A stretch of DNA of 64,000 nt from the NCBI RefSeq assembly GCF_036884655.1, contig NC_088357.1:42292001-42356000 (forward strand). The letters are read 5' to 3'. This document shows positions 55,384-64,000 of this stretch, one piece after another. This DNA comes from Musa acuminata AAA Group. Its lineage: Eukaryota > Streptophyta > Magnoliopsida > Zingiberales > Musaceae. Every line of letters starts with the position of its first letter. Position 1 is the stretch's first letter. The notes below the pieces were generated by a model. The model saw only the letters and a list, made by a program, of their open reading frames with translations, was not told where the DNA came from and ran no database searches. Made by a program: the position numbers and the translations under genes.

Positions 55384-55475
55384 ACACGATGACGAACATA
55401 TATTTGAAAATTTTATATTTTTATTTTTTATGTTCTTTCGATGTGTATATGATGTCGTCCCAAGATTTCCCAACA
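55384..55475 (+). repeat. 5' LTR remnant of the copia relic
   Basis: Matches the last part of the solo LTR (CACGACGACGAACAT... to CCCAACA). The upstream 1.4 kb of the LTR is missing. Confidence 0.75.
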
Positions 55476-55493
55476 GTGATATTAGAACCAGAT
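55476..55493 (+). other. Primer-binding-like site of the copia relic
   Basis: GTGATATTAGAACCAGAT directly after the LTR resembles a mutated tRNA-Met complement (TGGTATCAGAGC type). Confidence 0.55.
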
Positions 55494-55555
55494 TGTTCGT
55501 GCGAAAGATTTATTTTAAACTGCGTATGTTATGTTTTGGAGAAGTTTCTAATGTC

Positions 55556-55995
55556 AAAATTGTTGACGCAAAAGCGAGAAAGGGCAGCAACTGTTGCTGC
55601 CCTCACATATGGTAGTGCTGCCATCTGCGTTCAGGCTCCTAGCCAACAGCCGACGGGCATTGCACGTGGGCACGGCTGCCTGTAGTGGCACCCGTAAGCA
55701 GGGCTGCAAGCACGACAGCCACCTACGTGTAGGCTCTACGCCCGCGCGCAAGGGCGGCACCTTGTCGCCACTAGGCCCACACGCGAGCTGCCAGCAACAG
55801 CGGTAGTGAGCCCCAACGGGTGGCGTTGCACCTATGAGTATAGTCGCTCGCGGGGCGGTAGTGCCCGTAGGGGTGCCCGACCGTAAGGGAGGAGCCATCC
55901 GCAAGCACAGTGCCCACGGGCAAGGGTGACGCACCCATGCCCCCCCACTGCACAAGCTGTCGTAGGCAGGTTGGCAGCGGCCGCAGCATTTAGGG
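55556..55995 (+). other. GC-rich island in the copia leader
   Basis: About 440 bases rich in G and C (GGCGGCACC, GCCCACGGG) inside otherwise AT-rich sequence, just after the primer-binding site. Overlapping frames exist on both strands (up to 133 codons on the minus strand), as expected from low stop frequency in GC-rich DNA. No known domain. It may be part of the element leader or a separate captured piece. Confidence 0.55.
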
Positions 55996-56790
55996 GGAAG
56001 AGAGGGGTTAGGGTTTTGGCCAAAAGATAGTTTTGCCCCTCGATATTTTAGAAATTTTAAGTTATATCCCTTGTCTAAATTATGAAAATACCCCTCATAA
56101 ATCAGAAAATTCCTTGCATATCCTTAATTTTAGAAAATATTAATTAATTAAAAAGTTTAGTTGATTATTATTTTTATTATTATCTAGTAGTCCTAAAAAA
56201 AGTATTTACATGTGATGTATAATGTGTGGATGAATGATCATGGACCATGTGATGTGTACTTGTGATTATTATTATTGAGGCATACGAGTCTCTATTTTAT
56301 TTCTCGTTTATTGTCGGGCCTACGTGCCTATGATTAAGTTGTAATCACACAAGGAGATGCAGCTGGAGCATGGAAGTGATAGTGGGACCCACAAGATGGA
56401 CGATCGTGATGCATGATGATGCGTCAAGTTATTGACGGAATCGACGAGAACGAGATGGACGATCACAAGGCATGGAGATGCACCATTGCACATATAAATC
56501 TTGATGTGAGTGATTAGACCCACTAGCTCGGGCCTGTTCACTCTAGGTTGTGGTCCATGATCATCTGGTGTGATTGCTCATATGATATGTGATCGCCTAT
56601 ACACATACTAGATATGTATATATATTTGCATGCGATGTTGATATATATTAAATATGTATGTGTGTAACATGTTACATTAGGAGACCAAATCAAAATGCCC
56701 TCTCGATAATATTAAGTCGGTAAACGTGAGACAATTAGATTGACCCACGTGGCCTTCCATCGTTATAGGTAGGAACTGATTCTCGGTGTA

Positions 56791-57100
56791 GGTTGAGTTG
56801 GTCGAGTCCCTCGAGGCTCACCCATATCGCGATTTGCTATCTTGCCAACGACATAGAGATATCACCGGTAACCTAACGACATGTTATGCTTGGTCGAGTC
56901 CCTCGAGGGTATATCATCGAATCAGATTCATCATGTAACGATGGTGTTGACTTAACCAAACATCATGGTTGGTGAGTCCCTCAAGACCATGGTGATTCGG
57001 AGGCCGAACAGGATGGGAATCATAAGGAGTTGTGATCGGCAAGAGTTGCCTACCTTTTGGGCTTAATGTGATTGGTCGAGTCCCTCGAGGTTACACTAAG
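56791..57100 (+). other. Four-hairpin array in the copia leader
   Basis: The core TTGGTCGAGTCCCTCGAGG occurs at 56798, 56890 and 57072, and as TTGGTGAGTCCCTCAAG at 56969. In each, TCGAG (or TGAG) pairs with CTCGA (or CTCA) around a TCC loop. The outer arms differ between copies but are complementary within each: GGTTGAG/CTCACCC, ATGTTATGC/GTATATCAT, CATCATGG/(A)CCATGGTG and CTTAATGTGA/TTACACTAAG, with G-T wobbles and few mismatches. Position before gag suggests a role in genome dimerisation or packaging, but this is inference. Confidence 0.7.
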
Positions 57101-57294
57101 ATATTAATTGGATCCCGATTCCCACTAGAAGTCTATCAAAGACTTCCGTTTCACATGTTGAGGGTGTCACTTGACTCGCTAGTAAAATAGTCAGAGCATA
57201 TTAAGATAGAAGTCCATATCTTGATTGTTTATTTTTATAAAATCTGTATGCTATTTATTTATGCTATATCTTTATTTTCAGAAAATTTAGCTTT

Positions 57295-58126
57295 CAAATC
57301 CTTTACGTGGCAAACTTGATGTCAATCGCTTCACTGGTCTAAATTGTATAGATTGGCTCCGTAACTTGAGAATTGTTCTCATGGTGGAGAAAATCATGTA
57401 CGTCCTTGATACAGTGATGCCTACGCCCGAGGAAGGGGCAAGCAAGGATGAGATCACTTGTTATGTGAAGTACATTGATGACTCCACTCTTGCTTAGTGT
57501 TAAATGTTGGGCCCCATGACTCCTGAGTTACATAGACAACATGAAAAGATGGATGCCAGATCCATTCTCCTACATTTCGACAAACTGTTTGAGGAACAAG
57601 GAAGGATTGAATAATATTAGATATCCAAAAGTCTCTTCCACGCTAGGATAACTGAGGGGACACCAGTTCAGAACCATGTCCTAAAGATGATTGAGCGGAT
57701 AGGAAACTCGCATGTCTAGGAATGGTCCTAGAGGATAACATGTGTGTGGATCTTATGCTTTAGTCCCTACTAGATTCATTTTCATAGTTCATAATGAATT
57801 TTAATATGAACAAGCTTGAGATGAATCTCCCTAAGCTCCTCAATATGTTGAGGGAGGTAGAGAGCACTATCAAGAAAGAGAAGTCAGTTCTCTATACTAG
57901 TGAAACCAAAATAAAAAGGAAAGTAGAAAACTCCCTTAAGAAGAGCAAGGGCAAGGACAAACCAAGTAAAGCAAAAGTTGCTAAGAAAGACTCGGTAAAG
58001 GATAAAAGCCAATGCTTCTACTATGACAAAGATGAGTACTGGAAGAGGAACTACAAAAAGTACCTTATAGAGAGGGCGAAACAAAAGCTTGGAGAAGCTT
58101 TAGGTACATTCATGATCAGTCTCTAA
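57295..58126 (+). pseudogene. Copia gag relic with a destroyed zinc knuckle
   Basis: Translation gives copia gag landmarks (LDVNRFTGLNCIDWLRNLRI near 57315, LLHFDKLFEEQGRIE near 57570, [15 protein letters not shown] from 57806). Stops and frameshifts lie near 57497, 57615, 57718 and 57770. The last 110-codon frame (57794-58126) has the Lys-rich basic stretch and the knuckle position [14 protein letters not shown]. Three of four zinc ligands are Tyr (positions 77, 82 and 87 of that frame), so RNA binding is lost. Gag normally forms the virus-like particle. Confidence 0.8.
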
Positions 58127-58310
58127 TTGTCAGATTTTTATGATAGTGCATTGGTATTGGATATCGGTATTGCTTATCACATCTTCAATTTGTTGTAGAC
58201 TCTAGCAAAGTCTAAGAGATTGGCGAAAGGAATATTGCATGATGGTTTGTTTATTCTAGACATTACTCCACATATCATGAATGTAGGTACGTCTAAGAGG
58301 AAATAAGATG

Positions 58311-59021
58311 AGGTGAACAGTGCATACCTATGACATTGTAAGCTAGGTCACATTTATGATAGAAGGATTCGAAAGTTATTAAAGGATGGATATCTAGATC
58401 CATTCGACTATGAGTCATATGCCTTACGAGCCTTGCCTTCATGGAAAACTGACCAACTCTCCAATTAGTGAAACCAGAGAAAGAGCCAATGAGCTACTGG
58501 AACTCATACATAGTGATGTATATGAACTCATTTCAACTCATGTCATTGGTGGTTACTCCTATTTCATTACCTTTACTAATGATTTCTTAAGGTATGGACA
58601 TGTGTACTTAATGAAGTACAATTCTGAGACCTTTGAGAAATTCAGAGAGTATAAGAATGAAGTAGAGGACCAGACTGGAAAGAGTATCAAGACTCTTCGA
58701 TCAGATCTAGGAGGTGAGTACTTAAGTACAGAGTTTACCGAATTCCTCAAAGACCATGAGATTATATCCCAATGGACACCTCCTTATACACATCAACTCA
58801 TTAGTGTATTTGAAAGGAGGAATCATACGCTGTTAGACATGGTATGGTCCATGATGAGTTTCGCTGACCTACCTTTCTCATTCTGGGGATATGCCCTAGA
58901 GACTACAGCTTACCTTCTGAATATAGTTCCAACTAAGTCGGTAGTGTTTACACCATATGAGATATGGAAAGGGAATAAGCTCGATCTTAAGGTTGTTAAG
59001 ATTTGGGGCTGCCGGTCATAG
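58311..59021 (+). pseudogene. Copia GAG-pre-integrase and integrase core, truncated
   Basis: A pre-integrase stretch (CKLGHIYDRR...KDGYLDPF) is followed, after a frameshift near 58420, by a 203-codon frame from 58410 with the integrase core. The DDE triad is visible: D36 in HSDV, D99 in RSDLGGEYLS and E135 in FERRN, with the normal 35-residue D-to-E spacing. PPYT, SFWGYALETTAYLLN and WGCRS follow. The frame ends where LTR sequence begins. Integrase would insert the DNA copy, but without reverse transcriptase this copy is dead. Confidence 0.85.
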
Positions 59022-59033
59022 GTTACTCAAAAT

Positions 59034-60451
59034 AGATTCGCCTTTTAACATATATCCTAAATAATCTCAATCATAGGTTACTCGAGGGGACATCGAGATA
59101 ATCGAACAGACTAGTGGGTTGTATACCCATCCATATAATGGATGCAGTTAGTCTTATAGTTGCTCGTGTGAGAATACTAGAGATACAATACAAGTGCTTA
59201 TTGGGGAATGAGTTCACTGATTAATCTGCTTATAGAATATTGGATGATTAATAATATCTTATTATTAGACAGTGATTCCGTAGTCCCAGTGGTATATCTA
59301 ATCCTTAGACTTGAGATACCAAGGATGTTCTATATGAGTACTCTACTCTTTGATACTGGACTTATAGGTCTAGAGGTTCCAAATCTAGCACAATCGGTCA
59401 TCGAGAGTAGTAGCCAACTTTATGAGAACTATTGAGTGTTGATAGAGGATCATCCACTCTCGGTGTCATGAGAGGAATATCTCATATGTTCTTGCTTAAA
59501 TAAATCCTTGGCCAATGTCATTCGGATTGAGAGAGAAAGAGTTCTCCGAAAGAATCTGATTAGAGCAAGACTCGATTAGAAACCATATGGGTCTGACAAC
59601 ACCATGCATGGTATACGGTCTCTAGAATATTAGATGGATGAGGGACTATAGGTATATGGTAACTAAGGACAGACAGGTCCAATGGATTGGATTCCCCTAT
59701 ATCGTCTGGGGACTACAATATAGTGGCATAGTACGTTTGTAGTCAATAAGTCAAGTGAATTATTATGAAGATAATAATTCACTAAGCCAGAAGGAGTTCT
59801 AGCAGGTATGACTCACGGCCAGCTCGATATTGGGCCTAGAGGGTCACACACATATGGTAGGCGTTGCGATAAGTGGAGATTCAGATATAAGATATCTATT
59901 AAAGCCCCTATCTTATTAGTTATCTAATAAACCCTTGAATTATTAGATCATATGGATGAGATCTAATAAAAGCCCACGAGTGATTATTGGATAGAGATCT
60001 ATTAATATAAGAGGCTTGGGTAGTTGGATTGAAATCCAATACCCAATATGGCAAGATCCATTAGGGTTAAGTTGACATGGGACCTCTATAAATAGGAGAG
60101 AATTAGTGGTTCATAGGCTAGAGCCTTTTTGGTTTGCCTCTCCTATTCTCCCTCCCCTCTCCACCTTAGAGCAGGCCTAGAGTTTTGAAGAGCGTCGTCG
60201 CAGCCCTATTGTGTGGATAACTGCTAAAGATGAGGGCACTTGACCTCCTTCACTCTCTCTTAGAGATATGTAGAGATTCAGGGATATACGATCTCCCTAG
60301 ATAACACAACTATCTCACATGTGGTTTTTTGTGTCATGGGTTTTTGCGCACCAATCTTCGCACGACGATGAACACATATTTGAGAATTTGAAGATTTTAT
60401 TTTTTATGTTCTTCCACTACGCATATGATGTCCCCCCAAGATTTCACAACA
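59034..60451 (+). repeat. Truncated copia LTR, copy A
   Basis: Matches the solo LTR from about its base 190 (GATTCACCTTTAAACACATATCC) to its end (TTCACAACA here). TATAAATA lies at 60087-60094. It carries about 100 bases near 59890-60010 (TTATTAGTTATCTAATAAACCC) that the solo LTR lacks. Confidence 0.85.
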
Positions 60452-61302
60452 TGAGGAACTATAGATATATGATAATTGAGATAGATATGTCCAATGGATT
60501 GGATTCCCCTGTTCGTATAGGAACCGTTGCGTAGTGGCCTAGTACGTCCGCAGTTAATGAGTCGAGTAAATTATTATAAAGATATATGTCAGAATTCCGT
60601 CTGGCTGGGTGAATTATTATGAAGATAATAATTCACTAAGCCAGAAGGAATTCTGACTTGTATGACTCACGACCAGCTTGATATTGGGCCTAGAGAGTCA
60701 CACACATATGGTAGGCGTTGCGATAAGTAGAAGTTCAGATATGAGATATCCGCCGGAGCTCCTATCTTATTGGATATCTAATAAGCCCCTGAATTATTAG
60801 ATCTTGTGGATGAGATAAATAAAAGCCCAAGAGAAATTATTGGATAGAGATCCACTAATCTAAGAGTCTTGGGTAGTTGGATGGAGATCCAATACCCAAT
60901 AAGGCAGGATCCATTAGGGTTAAATTGATAGGGGACCTTTATAAATAGGAGGGAATCAGTGGTTCATAAGCTAGAGCTTTTTTGTTGTCTCTCCTATTCT
61001 TCTCCCCTTCTCCTCCTTAGAGTTGGCTTGGATTTTTGAGGAGCTTCATTGTAGCCCTATTGTATGGATCACCGTTAGAGATGAGGGCCTTTGACCTCCT
61101 TCACCGTCACCTAGAGATCTGTAGGGATTCATGGATATACGATCTCCCTAGGTAACATAATATATCTTATATGCAGTTTTAAGTTTCGTTAATTTTGCGC
61201 ACCAATCTTCGCATGACAATGAACACATATTTGAGAATTTGAGGATTTTATTTTTATGTTCTTCCACTGCGCATGTAATGTCGCCCCCAAGATTATCCAA
61301 CA
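60452..61302 (+). repeat. Truncated copia LTR, copy B
   Basis: Starts directly after copy A in the middle of the LTR (GAGGAACTATAGATATATG) and runs to TATCCAACA at 61302, with TATAAATA at 60940-60947. Tandem partial LTRs of this kind come from unequal or illegitimate recombination. Confidence 0.82.
60588..60657 (+). repeat. 70-base near-perfect inverted repeat in LTR copy B
   Basis: GTCAGAATTCC at 60588 pairs with GGAATTCTGAC at 60647. The next inner segments TCTGGCT/AGCCAGA and TGAATTATTAT/ATAATAATTCA also pair, around a GAAG loop. The inner part is present in all LTR copies. The outer 20 bases per arm are specific to copy B. Confidence 0.8.
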
Positions 61303-61439
61303 TCTATCACTCATCATCTTATGTTTAATGGGATGGATTATAGAAATTAAAAAATACGAATGAGAGTTTTCTTGCTTTTTATGAATTTTGATTTATGAAA
61401 TATTATCGAATATGATTTTTAACAACCCTCTAATCCTAT

Positions 61440-62140
61440 GAACGAATGAAATTATTTTGAGAAAAAAATATTTTCGTTAAATGCTAAAGTTGTGAATGCT
61501 TTGTTTTGTGCTTTATATAAAAATAAATTTAATAGTATTTCGATATGCAAAACTACATATGACATTTGACACACTATTGAAATTACACATGTAGGCATAA
61601 GTAAATTTAAAGAATCTAAAATCAATCTTTTAATACATGGTTTTGAATTGTTTTGAATGAAACTAAGTGAATATAAAACCAAGTGATTTTAATAAATACT
61701 CTTAGAGAATTTATTGGGTCTTTAATGACCTATAAAATGACTTATATGATATGATGAATATGAGAATAACCTTTCAAATAATAAGAAGGATTTGACACTC
61801 AGAATCAAATAAGACCAGAAAACTCAAGTAATGATGATGATGATGATGACCTTGAACTCCTCATAATAAAATTTAAGAAATTCATAGAACAAGAATCTAA
61901 GAATAAAAATAAACTTAAAAATGATAAAATAACTTGCTATAAATGTAATCAGTCGAGGCACTTTAAGAGTGAATGTCCACAACTGATGAAGAAGAAGCTA
62001 CCAAAGAAGAAGAAAACATTCAAGATGACACGGAACAAATCAAGTACATCCGAAGATAAGGAGCAAACCAACAAAGACAAGGTGGCAAACTGCACTTTGA
62101 TGGGTCTCGATAACGAGGTGACTCAACCAAACCCCTTTAC
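61440..62140 (+). pseudogene. Sirevirus-like gag relic
   Basis: Plus-strand translation gives a copia gag core (VNALFCALYKNKFNSISICK, ITHVGISKFKESKINLLIHGF) with two in-frame stops, and then an acidic/Asp-rich stretch encoded by a GATGAT run near 61834. A complete CCHC zinc knuckle (CYKCNQSRHFKSEC, 61935-61976) and a Lys-rich segment (KKKLPKKKKTFKM) follow. The order is that of Sirevirus-type copia gag. The knuckle keeps all four ligands, unlike the neighbouring copia relic. Confidence 0.75.
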
Positions 62141-63129
62141 CTTATTATGAAATTACTTAATACATTTCATGAGTTGTTTCTAAATTAGTTAGTAAGACAT
62201 ATAAAATACAAAAAAAGGGGAAAGGATCCTGCTAGTGATTTAAAAAAAAAAAATGAGTATGGCAATTTCATGTTAACTCCTTCCACTAGGTATTCCACTA
62301 GGTATGAAGAGTTAGATTCACTTAAAGAAGAAAAATGTATTACTATAATAAATAATAATAATCATCGTTAGAATTAAAATAATTATTAACAAATCAAAAT
62401 TTTTATTAAAGATAATTCAATGTGCTATACTCTTGAGATTAATGATTGTGATGAAACTTATTTTTTGTTTTCAAATGATGATGTAATGCTAGGGCATGTT
62501 TATAAGAAATCAATCACAGAAACAAACAATTTTTCTATAAAACTTTTGTTGAAAATTACTATAAAACTTTTCAATTTTTTTTTTCAACAAGAGATCGTGA
62601 GTGATGAATCTATGTATGTTATTTTGAATATCTTGAACTATGAAAGTGATTTTGATGATTTAATGATTTGAATTTGAATGAGTTTTATCCACATCATGAT
62701 TTCTCTTTTGATTTATCAAAATTATAACTTGAGATTTATTCTATATGAATCAAGATCTTTTATCTCCTATGCTTCTTTTTGCTAAAGAAAATATTTGTGA
62801 ATCATGATTTTTCTCTTAATTTCTCAAAATTCATGATTTAAGATTTCCTTTAAAAATCACCTATTATTTGATCTCCTATGATTTTTTTTATTATTTACAA
62901 AAGAAGGGATTTGTCAAAATAAATCATGACTTGATCCTTCATAATCTTTAATATTAATATCTTTTATGTCATGATTTTTGTATGTATAATTCTTTTGTAT
63001 TTATGATTGTATGCCTTATGTTATGTTTGAAAATTAATATAAAAGTTAAATATTTATCACATTGTATTATTCCCTTCCTTTTGATAATGACAAAGGGGGA
63101 GAACGTTTTACTTGCATATCGTAAAAAAA

Positions 63130-63400
63130 AGAAAACTTGCTAGCTGGTACATCTCAAAAGAGATTACTAGCTTGCACATTTCAAAGAGAAAAAAACCTTG
63201 CTAACTTGCATATCTAAAATGAGAAGCAAAGTTTGCTAGCTTGCACATCTCAAAAGAGAAGCAAGAATTGCTAGTTTGCACATCTCAACAGAAGTAGAAT
63301 TGTTAGTTTATATATCTTAAAAGAGAAGTAAGAATTACTAGCTTGTACATCTTCAGAAAAGTAAAATTGCTAAACTTACAATCTCTAAAAAAATTAGGCT
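63130..63400 (+). repeat. Short tandem repeats before the polypurine tract
   Basis: About seven imperfect units built on TTGCTAGCTTGCACATCTC, then AAAAGAGAAGCAAGAA, with a period near 35-45 bases. They lie between two AAAGGGGGAGAA blocks, in the 3' non-coding part of the Sirevirus-like relic. Confidence 0.7.
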
Positions 63401-63784
63401 TGTGCATTTCAATAACTTGCTAGATACACTTTTCTCTTTTTTTTTGTTGATGACAAAGGGGGAGAAGTAATGATGATTTGAAATGTTTCATATTTTTATA
63501 TCAAGCATGCCTAAGTAATGATGATTTCAAAATTAATCGTTTTGGTATGATGCCCAAAGTGATGATGATTTGTAATATTTTGGAATTGTGCATGTTATAC
63601 CTTGATGACTTGAAACTATATTTAAATAATGATGCACGATATATGAAATTATGATATATGTTGCATATGTTTCACTTGAATTCAAATGTTATTATATCTT
63701 TTGAATTCAAGTTTGCTTTATTTTGATATAGCATATATATAGGGAGAGTTAAGATTAACTCAATCATCAATTGGTTGCTATCAT

Positions 63785-63798
63785 AAAAAAGGGAGAGA
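63785..63798 (+). other. Polypurine tract of the Sirevirus-like relic
   Basis: AAAAAAGGGAGAGA directly precedes a sequence that looks like an LTR start (TTATTGAATATTAGATTTTGATAA). Confidence 0.6.
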
Positions 63799-64000
63799 TT
63801 ATTGAATATTAGATTTTGATAACAAAATCAATTTATAAGTTTATGATTTAATCTATATTTTGAAAAAAAGTGATGCAGGATTATCTTTGATCATGCAAAG
63901 ACAAATTGATTAAAATAAGAAGAATCAGAAATTGGGCTGGAGTAAAACATGTCAGAAGATTGAACGTCAGGCTGAAGGATTGGTCGACATGCTAGCAGAA
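63799..64000 (+). repeat. Start of a 3' LTR, incomplete
   Basis: Begins after the purine tract and continues to the window edge. The other LTR is not visible in the window, so the identification rests on the polypurine tract and position. Confidence 0.5.

Larger units (their letters stand above)
55384..61302 (+). mobile_element. Decayed Ty1/copia retrotransposon
   Basis: In order on the plus strand: the last 92 bases of the 5' LTR, a primer-binding-like site, a long leader with a GC-rich island and four hairpins, a gag relic, an integrase region cut off at 59021, then two truncated LTR copies. Reverse transcriptase and RNase H are missing because pol joins directly to LTR sequence near 59029. 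The LTR family is that of the solo LTR at 12373-13873. Many substitutions are C-to-T or G-to-A, the usual mark of methylated, silenced elements. It cannot move on its own. Confidence 0.88.
61420..64000 (+). mobile_element. Sirevirus-like copia relic, pol deleted, runs off the window
   Basis: After the gag relic no protease, integrase or reverse transcriptase is seen. From about 62680 the sequence has the AT-rich repeats, the GACAAAGGGGGAGAA blocks (63091-63107 and 63453-63467) and the final purine tract typical of the long 3' non-coding part of Sireviruses. LTR-like sequence from about 63799 reaches the window end. The left limit is uncertain. Confidence 0.65.

Noticed and set aside
55554..55955. 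133-codon minus-strand frame in the GC-rich island
   Set aside because: GC-rich DNA has few stop codons, several overlapping frames exist on both strands, and no domain is recognisable.
62420..62671. 83-codon frame downstream of the Sirevirus-like gag
   Set aside because: AT-rich, no recognisable domain, and it lies where pol has been deleted. Most likely chance or decayed element sequence.

Overview
This window is AT-rich flowering-plant nuclear DNA. It holds intronless receptor-like-protein (RLP) genes in tandem, degraded Ty1/copia and Ty3/gypsy retroelements, TATAAATA-type promoters and many TA and AAT microsatellites. A monocot, perhaps of the banana family, would fit the retroelement style, but the sequence alone does not settle the species.

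The core is a one-directional cluster (all genes on the minus strand) of four intact leucine-rich-repeat receptor-like proteins of the EIX2/Cf-9 type: 3010-6303, 19196-22354, 29032-32706 and 46174-49617. Each encodes a signal peptide, an N-terminal Cys cap, about 30 or more plant-type LRRs, an island domain, a C-terminal Cys cap, an acidic juxtamembrane stretch, one membrane helix and a short cytoplasmic tail without a kinase. Each gene is followed downstream by a frameshifted, internally deleted RLP fragment of a different subtype (1282-2455, 17585-18675, 27392-28475, 44442-45615). A fifth relic (38057-38694) joins an RLP start to an RLP end. Gene, fragment and spacers form a repeated unit. 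Units 1 (1-9580) and 4 (43162-53400) match over their whole length. Units 2 (about 17.3-26.3 kb) and 3 (about 27.2-35.3 kb) share most of it. The spacers are two modules, here called R-a (gene-proximal) and R-b, separated by TA microsatellites.

Mobile elements interrupt the array. A 6.1-kb LTR element without recognisable coding sequence (10736-16812) lies on the minus strand, as its primer-binding site and polypurine tract show, and carries a nested 1.5-kb solo LTR with a perfect TACAG target duplication. A 3'-truncated gypsy element (gag and protease, minus strand) occupies 35322-37925. The right end (55.4-64 kb) is a decayed copia element with gag, integrase and two truncated LTRs, followed by a Sirevirus-like relic whose 3' LTR runs off the window.

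Two signals stand out. At 42531-42938 lies a captured 5' piece of an S1-group bZIP transcription-factor gene. It contains a complete 41-codon sucrose-control upstream ORF and only the first 22 or so bZIP codons. In the copia leader (56791-57100) four hairpins share a core, while their flanking arms differ in sequence but stay complementary.

Functionally, the RLPs are probably cell-surface immune receptors that would act with SOBIR1/BAK1-type kinases encoded elsewhere. Paired W-box cores (TTGACT) recur upstream of every intact gene.
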